The position numbers and the translations under genes were made by a program. Positions 36,261 through 48,681 of a stretch of DNA of 64,000 nt are shown here, in pieces (position 1 is the first letter of the stretch; each line of letters starts with the position of its first letter). The notes under the pieces were generated by a model that was not told the DNA's origin, searched no databases, and saw only the letters and a program-made list of their open reading frames with translations. This stretch comes from Viscum album (lineage: Eukaryota; Streptophyta; Magnoliopsida; Santalales; Viscaceae): NCBI GenBank assembly GCA_963277665.1, contig OY728159.1, positions 1,024,629,343-1,024,693,342 of the forward strand, written 5' to 3'.

Positions 36261-36670
36261 TCCCAACGGTTTAGAACTGTTGGGAAAGGCTGGGGAACCG
36301 TTGGTATATGTTATACCAACGGTTCTGCCAACCGTAGGCAAGTAAGCCGTTGGGAAAAACTTTTCCCAACGGTTTACAGTGAACCGTTGGTATAGGCGGA
36401 GAAAAATACTAAAAAAAGATTCCCAACGGTTGTCAAACCGTTGGCAAAACTCAGAACACTGTTTTTCCCAACGGTTTTCAAAAACTGTTGGGAAAAATCA
36501 ATAGTTTTTCCCAACTCCCAAACCTTTGGGAAAACTAAATATACATTTGGATGAACTCTTTCCCAACGGTTCTAAACCGTTGGGAAAAGAGTTATTACCA
36601 ACGGTTCAATGAACCGTTGGTAAAAACATATTTTTAAGATTCTATGCCAACGGTTTAAAACCGTTGGCAT
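36261..36670. repeat. CACTA subterminal repeats, left (3') end
   Basis: About 14 motifs of CCAACGGTT or its complement, often as hairpins (CCCAACGGTT...AACCGTTGGG). In En/Spm such repeats bind TNPA during transposition. Not protein coding. Confidence 0.85.
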
Positions 36671-36948
36671 ACCCTAGGCTGCAAATTGCAGCAACCTGCA
36701 ATTTGCACAGCCCCTATGTACATCAGCCACCTCTCATCTCATCAGGCCTCATTCTCACCTCATTTTCGATCCAACTATTGTACCTGTAATAAACTAAAAC
36801 ATACATATAAAATTACGAACAAATTCATACACATTTAACATATAATGGATCCTGAAACTATACACATCCATAATTAATTTACAATTCATAAACATACATA
36901 ATTCAAATATAATTCAATTTAAAATTTAGATGACAATTATATGTGGAA
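36671..36948. other. Spacer between subterminal repeats and satellite
   Basis: Begins with a GCAAATTGCAG / CTGCAATTTGC inverted pair (36690-36715), then plain AT-rich sequence. No gene. Confidence 0.6.
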
Positions 36949-38023
36949 TCCGATTGAGACGGGGATGATTGGTACACGTCACATATGAACCATGGATCGT
37001 TCTCCTAAAGTTTCAATGGAAACCGAATGCGTTTGGTCGGTTTTGCATATGCTAGTTCTTTTCACTTATAATCCTACCCATTTTAAACAAAACAGACACA
37101 GTTAGAGCGGTGTTGGCCACACCGCGCCTCGGATTGAGTCGAGGATGACTCGTACACCTCACATATGACCCATGGATCGTTCTCCTAAAGTTTCAACAGA
37201 AACCGAATGCGTTTGGTCGGTTTTCCGTATGTACTTAAAATGATGTCCATTTTAATCAAAAGAGATCCACTTAGACTGATCCCGGCCACACCGTGACTCA
37301 GATTGAGCCCGAGTGGGCTCGTACATGTCACATATGACTGATGGATCGTTGTGATAAATTATCAACAGATTCGGAATGCGTTTGGTCGGTTTTGCGTATG
37401 CCAGTTGTTCATTTCACTTATAATCCTGTCCATTTTAAACAAAAGATACACAGTTAGAACGGTGTCGGCCACACCGCTCCTCGGATTGAGGCGGAATTGA
37501 CTCGTACACATCACATACGACCCATGGATCCTTGTGCTAAAGTATCGACACAGTCCGAATGCCTTTGGTCGGTTTTTCGTATGTCACTTGATGATTTTCA
37601 CTTAAAATGACGTCTTTTTGAAACAAAAGACCGACACTTTGAGTGGTGTCGGCCACACCGCGTCTCCGATTGTGGTGGGGTTTATTCGTACACGTCACAT
37701 ATGACCCATGAATCGTTCTCCTAAAGTTTCAATGGAAACCGAATCCGTTTGCTCGTTTTTCCGTATGTACTTAAAATGGTGTTCATTTTAAACAAAAGAG
37801 AGCCACTTAGACTTATCCCGGCCACACCGCGACTCGGATTCATCCCGGGTTGGCTCGTACACGTCACATATGACCCATGGATTGTTGGGATAAATTATCA
37901 ACAGATTCGGAATGCGTTTGGTCGGTTTTCCGTATGCCAGTTGATGCTTTTCACTTAAAATGACGTCCTTTTGAAACAAAAGACGGACACTTTGAGTGGT
38001 GTCGGCCACACCGCGTCTCCGGA
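36949..38023 (+). repeat. ~180-bp satellite, left block (six units)
   Basis: Units start with GATTGAG-like sequence at about 36949, 37132, 37302, 37483, 37667 and 37837 (periods about 170-186 bp). They share CGTACACGTCACATATGACC, GAATGCGTTTGGTCGG and TGTCGGCCACACCGC. Units differ noticeably from each other, and alternate forms may exist (periods near 170 recur every third unit). The block stops where the 171-bp array begins. Confidence 0.85.
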
Positions 38024-41000
38024 TTGAGATGAAACCACCGTGCAACATTCTAATTATTATTCGTGACGTGTACGCGCAGACGGCACGTCAATCGGACGTG
38101 TCGTGTGCCCGCGGTGACCGACAACGCAGTTCTGGTGTCATAAATGGCCAAAACGGGCGTCCAACGGTCAAATTCATAGCGGACGACCTCGGATTGAGCT
38201 GAAACCACCGAGAAACATTCTAATTATTATTCGTGACGTGTACGCGCAGACGGCACGTCAATAGGACGTGCGGTTTGCCCGGTACGGCTCAATATTCTTG
38301 TTTTAAGTGATGCGCGCGCTTCCTAAACGCGCGTGAGGGGGGTCCAAACGAGCCGAACGATGTCGGAATGGCCTGAAATCAGATGAAAAATACGGGTGAG
38401 TGATTTCTGAAGTGGTCGAGCAGACGGCACATCAATCGGACATGACCTGTGCCCGCGGTGGCCGAGAATGCAGTTCGGGTGTCATAAACGGCCAAAACGG
38501 GCGTTAAACGGTCAAATTCATAGAGGACGACCAGAGATTCACCTGAAACCACCGTGCAACATTCTAATTATTATTTGTGACTTGTACACGCAGACGGCAC
38601 GTCAATCGGACGTGCGGTTTGCCCGGTACGGCTCAATATTCGTGTTTTAAGTGATGTGCACGCTTCGAAACGCGCGTGAGGGGGGTCCAAACGGGCCGAA
38701 CGATGTCGGAATGGCCTGAAATCAGACGACAAATACGGGTGAGTGATTTATGAAGTGGTCGAGCAGACGACACGTCAATCGGACGTGCCGTGTGCCCGCG
38801 GTGACCGACAACGCAGTTATGGTGTCACAAACGGCCAAAACGGGCGTCCAACGGTCAAATTCATAGCGGACGACCACGAATTCACCCGAAACTACCGTGA
38901 AACATTCTAATTATTATTTGTGATGTGTACGCGCAGACGGCACGTCAATCGGACATGCGGTTTGCACGGTACGGCTCAATATTCGTGTTTTAAGTGATGC
39001 GCGTGCTTCGTAAACGCGCGTGAGGGGGGTCCAAACGGGCCGAACGATGTCGGAATGGCCTGAAATCAGACGACAAATACGGGTGAGTGATTTATGAAGT
39101 GTTCGAGCAGACGGCACGTCAATCGGACTTGTCGTGTGCCCTCGGTGACCGACAACGCAGTTATGGTGTCATAAACGGCCAAAACGGGCGTCCAACGGTC
39201 AAATTCATAGCGTACGACCTCGGATTGAGCTGAAACCACTGTGAAACATTCTAATTATTATCCGTGACGTGTACGCGTAGACGGCACGTCAATCGGACGT
39301 GTCGTGTGCCCGCGGTGACCGACAACGCAGTTATGGTGTCATAAACGGCCAAAACGGGCGTCCAACGGTCAAATTCATAGCGGACTACCACGGATTCACC
39401 CGAAACCACCGTGAAACATTATAATTATTATTTGTGACGTGTACGCGTAGATGGCAAGTCAATCGGATGTGCGGTTTGCCCGGTACGGCTCAATATTCTT
39501 GTTTTAAGTGATGCGCGCGCTTCATAAACGCGCGTGAGGGGGGTCCAAACGGGCCGAACGATGTCGGAATGGCCTGAAATCAGACGACAAATACAGGTGA
39601 GTGATTTTTGAAGTGGTCGAGCAGACGGAATATCAATCGGACATGACCTGTGCCCGCGGTGACCGAGAACGCAGTTCGGGTGTCATAAACGGCCAAAACG
39701 GGCGTTAAAGGGTCAAATTCATAGCGGACGACCAGAGATTCACCCGAAACCACCGTGAAACATTCTAATTATTATTTGTGACGTGTACGCGCAGACGGAA
39801 CGTCAATCGGACGTGCGGTTTGCCCGGTACGGCTCAATATTCGTGTTTTAAGTGATGCGCACGCTTCGAAACGTGCGTGAGGGGGGTCCAAACGGGCCGA
39901 ACGATGTCGGAATGGCCTGAAATCAGACGACAAATACGGGTGAGTGATTTATGAAGTGGTCGAGTAGACGGCACGTCAATTGGACGTGCCGTGTGCCCGC
40001 GGTGACCGACAACGCAGTTATGGTGTCATAAACGGCCAAAACGGGCGTCCAACGGTCAAATTCATAGCGGACGACCACGGATTCACCCGAAACCACTGTG
40101 AAACATTCTAATTATTATTCGTGACGTGTACGCGCAGACGGAACGTCAATCGGACGTGCCATGTGCCCGCGGTGACCGACAACGCAGTTATGGTGTCATA
40201 AACGGCCAAAACGGGCGTCCAATGGTCAAATTCATAGCGGACGACCTCGTATTGAGCTGAAACCACCGAGAAACATTATAATTATTATTTGTGACGTGTA
40301 CGCGCAGACGGCACGTCAATCGGACGTGCGGTTTGCCCGGTACGGCTCAATATTCTTGTTTTAAGTGATGCGCGCGCTTCGTAAACGCGCGTGAGGGGGG
40401 TCCAAACGGGCCGAACAATGTCGGAATGGCCTGAAATCAGACGACAATTACGGGTGAGTGATTTCTGAAGTGTTCGAGCAGACGGCACATCAATCGGACA
40501 TGACCTGTGCCCGCGGTGACCGAGAACGCAGTTCGGGTGTCATAAACGGCCAAAACGGGCGTTAAACGGTCAAATTCATAGCGGACGACCAGAGATTCAC
40601 CCGAAACCACCGTGCAACATTCTAATTATTATTTTTGACGTGTACGCGCAGACGGCACGTCAATCGGACGTGCGGTTTTCCCGGTACGGCTCAATATTCG
40701 TGTTTTAAGTGATGCGCACGCTTCGAAACGCGCGTGAGGGGGGTCCAAACGGGCCGAACGATGTCGGAATGGCCTGAAATCAGACGAAAAATACGGGTGA
40801 GTGATTTATGAAGTGGTCGAGCAGACGACACGTCAATCGGACGTGCCGTGTGCCCGCGGTGACCGACAACGCAGTTATGGTGTCATAAACGGCCAAAACG
40901 GGCGTCCAATGGTCAAATTCATAGCGGACGACCACGGATTCACCCGAAACCACCGTGAAACATTCTAATTATTATTCTTGACGTGTATGCGCAGACGGCA

Positions 41001-44000
41001 CGTCAATCGGACATGCGGTTTGCACGGTACGGCTCAATATTCGTGTTTTAAGTGATGCGCGCGCTTCGTAAACGCGCGTGAGGGGGGTCCAAACGGGCCG
41101 AACGATGTCGGAATGGCCTGAAATCAGAAGACAAATATAGGTGAGTGATTTATGAAGTGGTCGAGCAGACGGCACGTCAATCGGACTTGTCGTGTGCCCG
41201 CGGTTACCGACAACGCAGTTATGGTGTCATAAACGGCCAAAATGGGCGTCCAACGGTCAAATTCATAGCGTACGACCTCGTATTGAGCTGAAACCACCGT
41301 GAAACATTCTAATTATTATCCGTGACGTGTACGCGCAGACGGCACATCAATCGGACGTGCCGTGTGCCCGCGGTGACCGACAACGCAGTTATGGTGTCAT
41401 AAACGGCCAAAACGGGCGTCCAACGGTCAAATTCATAGCGGACGACCACGGATTCACCCGAAACCACCGTGAAACATTCTAATTATTATTTTTGATGTGT
41501 ACGCGTAGACGGCACGTCAATCGGACGTGCGGTTTGCCCGGTACGGCTCAGTATTCTTGTTTTAAGTGATGCGCGCGCTTCGTAAACGCGCGTGAGGGGG
41601 GTCCAAACGGGCCGAACGATGTCGGAATGGCCTGAAATCAGACGACAAATATGGGTGAGTGATGTCTGAAGTGGTCGAGCAGACGGCATATCAATCGGAC
41701 ATGACCTGTTCCCGCGGTGACCGAGAACGCAGTTCGGGTGTCAAAAACGGCCAAAACGGGCGTTAAACGGTCAAATTCATAGAGGACGACCATAGATTCC
41801 CCGAAACCACCGTGCACCATTCTAATTATTATTTGTGACGTGTACGCGCAGACGGCACGTCAATCGGACGTGCGGTTTGCCCGGTACGGCTCAATATTCG
41901 TGTTTTAAGTGATGCGCACGCTTCGAAACGCGCGTGAGGGGGGTCCAAACGGGCCGAACGATGTCGGAATGGCCTGAAATCAGACGACAAATACGGGTGA
42001 GTGATTTATGAAGTGGTCGAGCAGACGGCACGTCAATCGGACGTATTGTGTGCCCGCGGTGACCGACAACGCAGTTATGGTGTCATAAACGGCCAAAACG
42101 GGCGTCCAACGGTCAAATTCATAGCGGACGACCACGGATTCACCCGAAACCACCGTGAAACATTCTAATTATTATTTGTGACGTGTACGCGCAGACGGAA
42201 CGTCAATCGGACGTGTCGTGTGCCCGCAGTGACCGACAACGCAGTTATGGTGTCATAAACGGCCAAAACGGGCGTCCAACGGTCAAATTCATAGCGGACG
42301 ACCACGGATTCACCCGAAACCACTGTGAAACATTCTAATTATTATTCGTGACGTGTACGCGCAGACGGCATGTCAATCGGACATGCGGTTTGCACGGTAC
42401 GGCTCAATATTCGTGTTTTAAGTGATGCGCGGGCTTCGTAAACGCGCATGAGGACGGTCCAAACGGGACGAACGAAGTCGGAATGGCCTGAAATCAGACG
42501 AAAAATACGGGACAGTGATTTCTGAAGTGTTCGAGCAGACGGCGCATCAATCGGACGTGCCGTGTGCCCGCGGTGACCGAGAACGCAGTTCGGGTGTCAT
42601 AAACGGCCAAAACGGGCGTTAAACGGTCAAATTCATAGCGGACGACCAGAGATTCACCCGAAACCACCGTGCAACATTCTAATTATTATTTGTGACGTGT
42701 ACGCGTAGACGGCACGTCAATCGGACGTGCGGTTTTCCCGGTACGGCTCAATATTCGTGTTTTAAGTGATGCGCACGCTTCGAAACGCGCGTGAGGGGGG
42801 TCCAAACGGGCCGAACGATGTCAGAATGGCCTGAAATCAGACGAAAAATACGGGTGAGTGATTTATGAAGTGGTCGAGTAGACGGCACGTCAATCGGACG
42901 TGTCGTGTGCCCGCGGTGACCGACAACGCAGTTATGGTGACATAAACGGCCAAAACGGGCGTCCAACGGTCAAATTCATAGCGGACGACCACGGATTCAC
43001 CCGAAACCACCGTGAAACATTCTAATTATTATTCTTGACGTGTACGCGCCGACGGAACGTCAATCGGACATGCGGTTTGCACGGTACAGCTCAATATTCG
43101 TGTTTTAAGTGATGCGCGTGCTTCGTAAACGCGCGTGAGGGGGGTCCAAACGGGCCGAACGATGTCGGAATGGCCTGAAATAAGACGACAAATACGGGTG
43201 AGTGATTTATGAAGTGGTCGAGCAGACGACACGTCAATCGGACTTGTCGTGTGCCCGCGGTGACCGACAACGCAGTTATGGTGTCATAAACGGCCAAAAC
43301 GGGCGTCCAACGGTCAAATTCATAGCGTACGACCTCGGATTGAGCTGAAACCACCGTGAAACATTCTAATTATTATCTGTGACGTGTACGCGCAGACGTC
43401 ACGTCAATCGGACGTGCCGTGTGCCCGCAGTGACCGACAACGCAGTTATGGTGTCATAAACGGCCAAAACGGGCGTCCAACGGTCAAATTCATAGCGAAC
43501 GACCACGGATTCACCCGAAACCACCGTGAAACATTCTAATTATTATTTCTGACGTGTACGCGCAGACGGCACATCAATCGGACGTGCGGTTTGTCCGGTA
43601 CGGCTCAATATTCTTGTTTTAAGTGATGCGCGCGCTTCGTAAACGCGCGTGAGGGGGGTCCAAACGGGCCGAACGATGTCGGAATGGCCTGAAATCAGAT
43701 GACAAATACGGGTGAGTGATTTATGATGTGGTCGAGTAGACGGCACATCAATCGGACATGACCTGTGCCCGCGGTGACCGAGAACGCAGTTCGGGTGTCA
43801 TAAACGGCCAAAACGGGCGTTAAACGGTCAAATTCATAGCGGACGACCAGTGATTCACCCGAAACCACCGTGCAACATTCTAATTATTATTTGTGACGTG
43901 TACGCGCAGACGGCACGTCAATCGGACGTGCGGTTTGCCCGGTACGGCTCAATATTCGTGTTTTAAGTGATGTGCACGCTTCGAAACGCGCGTGAGGGGG

Positions 44001-44706
44001 GTCCAAACGGGCCGAAAAATGTCGGAATGGCCTGAAATCAGACGACAAATACGGGTGAGTGATTTATGAAGTGGTCGAGCAGACGGCACGTCAATCAGAC
44101 GTGCCGTGTGCCCGCGGTGACCGACAACGCAGTTATGGTGTCATAAACGGCCAAAACGGGCGTCCAACGGTCAAATTCATAGCGGACGACCACGGATTCA
44201 CCCGAAACCACTGTGAAACATTATAATTATTATTCGTGACGTGTACGCGCAGACGGCACGTCAATCGGACGTGCCGTGTGCCCGCGGTGACCGACAACGC
44301 AGTTATGGTGTCATAAACGGCCAAAACGGGCGTCCAACGGTCAAATTCATAGCGGATGACCACGGATTCACCCGAAACAACCGTGAAACATTCTAATTAT
44401 TATTCGTGACGTGTACGCGCAGACGGCACGTCAATCGGACATGCGGTTTGCACGGTACGGCTCAATATTCGTGTTTTAAGTGATGCGCGCGCTTCGTAAA
44501 CGCGCGTGAGGAGGGTCCAAACGGGCCGAACGAAGTCGGAATGGCCTGAAATCAGACGACAAATACGGGACAGTGATTTCTGAAGTGTTCGAGCAGACGG
44601 CGCATCAATCGGACGTGCCGTGTGCCCGCGGTGACCGACAACGCAGTTCTGGTGTCATAAACGGCCAAAACGGGCGTCCAACGGTCAAATTCATAGCGGA
44701 CGACCT
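38024..44706 (+). repeat. ~171-bp satellite with a 12-monomer higher-order repeat of 2058 bp
   Basis: About 39 monomers of 170-174 bp, built from single short units and about 343-bp dimers. A dimer-specific mark (GGCTCAATATTC) occurs at 38286, 38630, 38973, 39487, 39831, 40344, 40688, 41031, 41545, 41888, 42401, 42745, 43088 (mutated), 43602, 43946 and 44459. The spacings 344, 343, 514, 344, 513 repeat three times (totals 2058, 2057, 2058). Position-specific variants recur with the same period, e.g. TTTGCACGG in the third dimer and CTTCGAAAC in the second and fifth. Strongly CpG-rich. Short open frames on the minus strand, 67 codons each, are by-products of the repeat. Confidence 0.95.
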
Positions 44707-45005
44707 CGGATTGAGGCAGGGTTGACTCGTACACGTCTCAAATGACCCATGGATCGTTGTCTTAAAGTATCAACACAATCCGAATGCGTTTGGCCGGTTT
44801 TCCGTATGCCAGTTGATGGTTTTCACTTAAAATGATGTCCTTTTGAAACAAAAGACATACACTTTGAGTTGTTCCGACCACACCACGTCTCGGATTGAGG
44901 CGGGGATGACTCGTACACGTCGCATATGACCCATGGATCATTGTCCTAAAGCATCAACACATTTCGAATGCGTTTGGTCAGTTTTTCGTATGTCACTTTT
45001 TGTTT
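44707..45005 (+). repeat. ~180-bp satellite, right block (two units)
   Basis: Resumes the sequence of 36949-38023: GGATTGAGGC at about 44707 and 44892, each with TGACTCGTACACGTC, ACCCATGGATC and GAATGCGTTTGG. This shows that the 171-bp array lies inside the older or parallel 180-bp array. Confidence 0.85.
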
Positions 45006-45119
45006 TCACTTAAAATCTTATGGAAATTCATATAGAATATTTTTTTTATCATATTTAGTATGGATTAGATTTTAGTTGATTGTGCTATGAAACATTTCAG
45101 AGCTAATGAAATTAAGGAA

Positions 45120-45885
45120 GCTGGAGGGGCTGTCCGGGGGGCTGTCCGGGGGGGCTGTCCGGTGGGTGTCCGGGGGGCTGTCCGGGGACCAAGGAGGAGG
45201 GTGGGGGGGTTGTGCGGGGTCTGTCCGGGGGGTGTTTGGGGGTTGTTCAGGGGGTTGTCCGGGGTTGTTCAGGGGGCTGTCTGGGGGTTGTTCAGGGGGT
45301 TGTTCAGGGGGTTGTCCGGGGGTGTTCAGGGGGCTGTCCGTGGGGTGTTTGGGGGGTTGTCCGGGGTCCAAGGGGGGGTGGGGGGTTGTCCGGGGTCCAA
45401 GGGGGGGGTGGGGGGGTTGTCCGGGGGGCTGTCCGGGGGGCTATCCGGGGTCCAGGGTGGAGGGTTGGGGGCTGTACGGGGGGCTGTCCAGGGGGCTGTC
45501 CGGGGGGGCTGTCCGGTGGGTGTCCGGGGGGCTGTCCGGGGACCAAGGAGGAGGGTGGGGGGGCTGTGCGGGGTCTGTCCGGGGTTGATTAGGGGGCTGT
45601 CCGGTGGTTGTTCAGGGGGTTGTCCGGGGTTGTTCAGGGGGTTGTCCGGGGGTGTTTGGGGGGTTGTCCGGGGTCTAAGGGGGGGGGGTGGGGGGGTTGT
45701 CCGGGGGGCTGTCCGGGGGGCTATCCGGGGTCCAGGGTGGAGGGTTGGGGGCTGTACGGGGGGCTGTCCAGGGGGCTGTCCAGGGGGCTGTCCGCGGGGC
45801 TGTCCGGGTGGTGTTTGGGGGGTGTTCGGGGTCCAAGGGGGAGGGGGGGTTGTCCAGGTCCAAGAATGAGGGGGGTTGTCCAGGG
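45120..45885 (+). repeat. G-rich minisatellite
   Basis: Plus strand made of short units such as GGGGGGCTGTCC and GGGGGTTGTTCA. Larger duplications are visible: ACCAAGGAGGAGGGTGGGG at 45188 and again 353 bp on, and TCCAGGGTGGAGGGTTGGGG at 45451 and 280 bp on. It lies about 140 bp after the stop of the TNPA-like gene, on whose sense strand it is C-rich. All six frames stay open only because the units lack stops, so the Pro-rich and Gly/Val-rich open frames here are not taken as genes. Confidence 0.9.
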
Positions 45886-46023
45886 AGTTCTCAAACACAC
45901 AACCACTAAAAGACAACAACATCCATAAAAACAGACAATATATAAAAATAACTCAACTCCAATACTATACTACGAGTCTAGATAAAACCAGAAACTAGAA
46001 TAGATTAAACATCAAATCTAAAG

Positions 46024-48293
46024 TCAAAAATGTAACGGATCAATATGTCCCACATCATCATCACCATCTCCATCATCATCATCATCATCGCCCTCGTCAT
46101 CGTCCTCCTCATCGTCCTCACCCTCCACAGCGCATTCCTCCTCGCCTTCGCCCTCCTCCTCGCCCTCCTCATCTCCCTCCTCTTCCGCATCAGACTGCTC
46201 GCCATCATCATCTTCAAGCTGGACATCGGCCTGACCACCACTGGAACTGCCACCTGGTGCACCATATATAGAATGTATCGACGACATGTATTCATCAATC
46301 GCTGGGCTGGCCTCTGCTGGAAGTGTTGGACGTAGAACTTCAATAAATTTCATAAATGCACTGTTTGCCCTAGCAGACTGTTCTGCCGTCTCTGTGGCCC
46401 TTTTCTCAGCCTGTTCTGCCTGTGCCCTAACTTGCTGCAGCTCGGTGGCACTACAACTCGTACCTGAGGCAGACCAATACCTCGTCGGGGCTATCCTAGG
46501 TCGGCAGCGTACTCTGCCAGAATGATCCTCTCCCAACACCTGATGTAAGTGATCAGATGGCCCAAAATTGTCTGCTTCTTGGGCATCGAGGGCCTCTAAA
46601 GCATCCTGTTACAAATATAAATATAATATTAAGTTACGAAATAGATATTAAAATATAAAATCAACAGATTAAAACTTACAATCTGCTTCTGAGTCGCTTC
46701 GTTGACAGCACGTCCATCTTTTTTTCGTCTACTCGAGCAAAACTGTTTTGCTCGAGGCACACGTCCTTCAATATTTTGTACTTGCCTCTACAATGACATT
46801 GAAAACAAAATTTATATAAAGACTTCAGAAAATAATTAAATAATTGAGGAAACAAAAGAAAATGTAAGTCGTAAAGAAAACTTATAAACAATTGTCATAC
46901 CTGCTGCCTCTCATGATCCGGCATCGTCGTGCGTCCTAGTGTATGGAGGTATTTTTTTGCATCAATGTTTTTTTTATTTTTTCCAGATGATTCCTAAATA
47001 AAATTCGATAATGAAAAGGATAATATTAATGCAAAACTTGAAAGTTATTATTTAAATACCTCAAATGTAATTCATACCTTAAACTGGGTACTCGTCCAAT
47101 GAGTAATCATCTGACGATACTGCTCTATAGGACAATCATCCACGACTGGTACCGCCTCTAACTCAGTGCCAACTCTAGCACGCCAGCCAATATACAGCTC
47201 ATGCTTGTAGGCTCTCTAAAGCTCGCCTAAATCCTTTAGACGTTCCATTCGTGCACCGTCACCATCAGGAAAATTAAATCGAAGCTGAAATGAAAATATT
47301 AATTTATATAAATACAAAAAAAATTCATGGCATTAAATACAACAGATTTTTTTACCCATATCTCTGCCCAAGCTCTATCTTTGACCTCATGTGGCAAATG
47401 TCTCCACGACAGCGGGCTGACGGGAATGATGTCGGAGTATTTGGCAAGCGTCGCCATAAAACTCCGACATTGCTGCCCTGTTTTCTCAACCATCTGATTG
47501 TCTTCATTATATTCCACCATAACCTGTGTGCGACGGTTCCACACCGAACGCATGCGTGTACGACCCCGCCCCCGCCTCCTGTCAGTAGATGTATCTGTCA
47601 TGAAAGAAAAACAAATATTTTATCAAAACATGTTATAATGAAAATAAATATTGCTATAAAAATTTGATAGGGTTTTATAAATATACATGTGCTAGTCTGA
47701 TCAATGAGTGGCGCCGGATCCACAGAACCTGATGGAACGCCCTCTGGTGGAACAGGAGTCGAAGACGATGGAATATAAAAGCTCGGAGAGACAGAAGTAG
47801 AAGGAAAAGAAGATGGAACAACTGTATGACCTGATGCTGACTGGGGAGTGGGAATCATCATGGGATGTGAAAATGATGGGGCAGAAGATGCAGAAGGTAG
47901 CGAAAACATGGGAGGTCTAAATATCCCGTGTGTCCCTAACGACACACCGAGATCAGAATGTGGGAAGGCTGAAATGTCAGTGGGAGGGGCAGGGTCTAGT
48001 CGGGCACGCGCAGCTCTATGTCCACCTCTGGTACGAACCCTCCTCGTACCACCGGCCTGAGTACTAGGACCAGTACTAGGCTCCTCGTCGAATAACTGTC
48101 GACGTAATGGTGGATCCTACAAAAAAGTTTACAAAAAAAATTAATCACATGACATTATATATTCTGTAAATATATATATATATTTTTGAAATAAAGTACT
48201 CACTATAGGCACTAATGGTGGAATACCCATCTCCTCCATCCGACGATTGTTCTCCGCCATTTTTTTTCTTCGTCTCTCTTCAATTAGCTTCAT
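46024..48293 (-). pseudogene. CACTA TNPA-like gene (Ptta/En/Spm plant transposon protein), one stop
   Basis: Seven exons on the minus strand: 48293-48204, 48116-47687, 47594-47356, 47284-47078, 46993-46901, 46787-46680, 46605-46024; all six introns are GT-AG. The joined frame is 583 codons, with one in-frame TAG at 47216-47218 (GEL-stop-RAYKHEL). The N-terminus is Pro/Ser-rich. Exons 3-4 match the Ptta/En/Spm transposon protein family (TGQQCRSFMATLAKYS, LSWRHLPHEVKDRAWAEIW). The last exon has an Ala/Glu-rich predicted coiled coil and a C-terminal tail of about 75 mostly acidic residues. In En/Spm the second protein binds the subterminal repeats; this gene has the equivalent place downstream of TNPD, but its binding is inferred. 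An acceptor just before the ATG (48298-48300, CAG) suggests a further leader exon. Confidence 0.85.
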
Positions 48294-48681
48294 TTCCTGC
48301 ATTGGAAAACAAATATGTAATTAATTAGAAAAAGAAAATTAATGTGTAAACCAAAAAACTAAATATATGAGGGAATGAGGGGATTCATTGGTAATTTAGC
48401 TATCAATTGTTTTAGAAGAGCTTGAATGAATTTAATAAAACATACAAGTTGTAATGTTCACCAAGTTAGAAATATTGTTTGATTTGGTTTGAATACAGTT
48501 CAATTCCAAATTAGAAAATGCAATTCAAATAAAACAGCAACCAATAAACATTGAAAATTCACATAACGGTCAAGTCAGCTAAAACATATTTGTGATCAAT
48601 ACTAAATAAATATGAATATTACCAACCTTAACAACCCAACTCGAGGTAAACTAAAAGAATTGAGAACATGGATGAATGATT
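48294..48681. other. Intergenic spacer between TNPD and TNPA-like gene
   Basis: AT-rich, 388 bp, should hold the TNPD transcript end and the start region of the TNPA-like gene. No clear TATA or polyadenylation signal chosen. Confidence 0.5.

Noticed and set aside
38914..43746. Repeated 67-codon minus-strand open frames
   Set aside because: Same frame in each satellite dimer; they follow the repeat period and are not independent genes.
45072..45928. Several overlapping long open frames (Pro-rich on minus, Gly/Val-rich on plus)
   Set aside because: All arise from the G-rich minisatellite, which lacks stop triplets in any frame; no start context, no non-repeat sequence.
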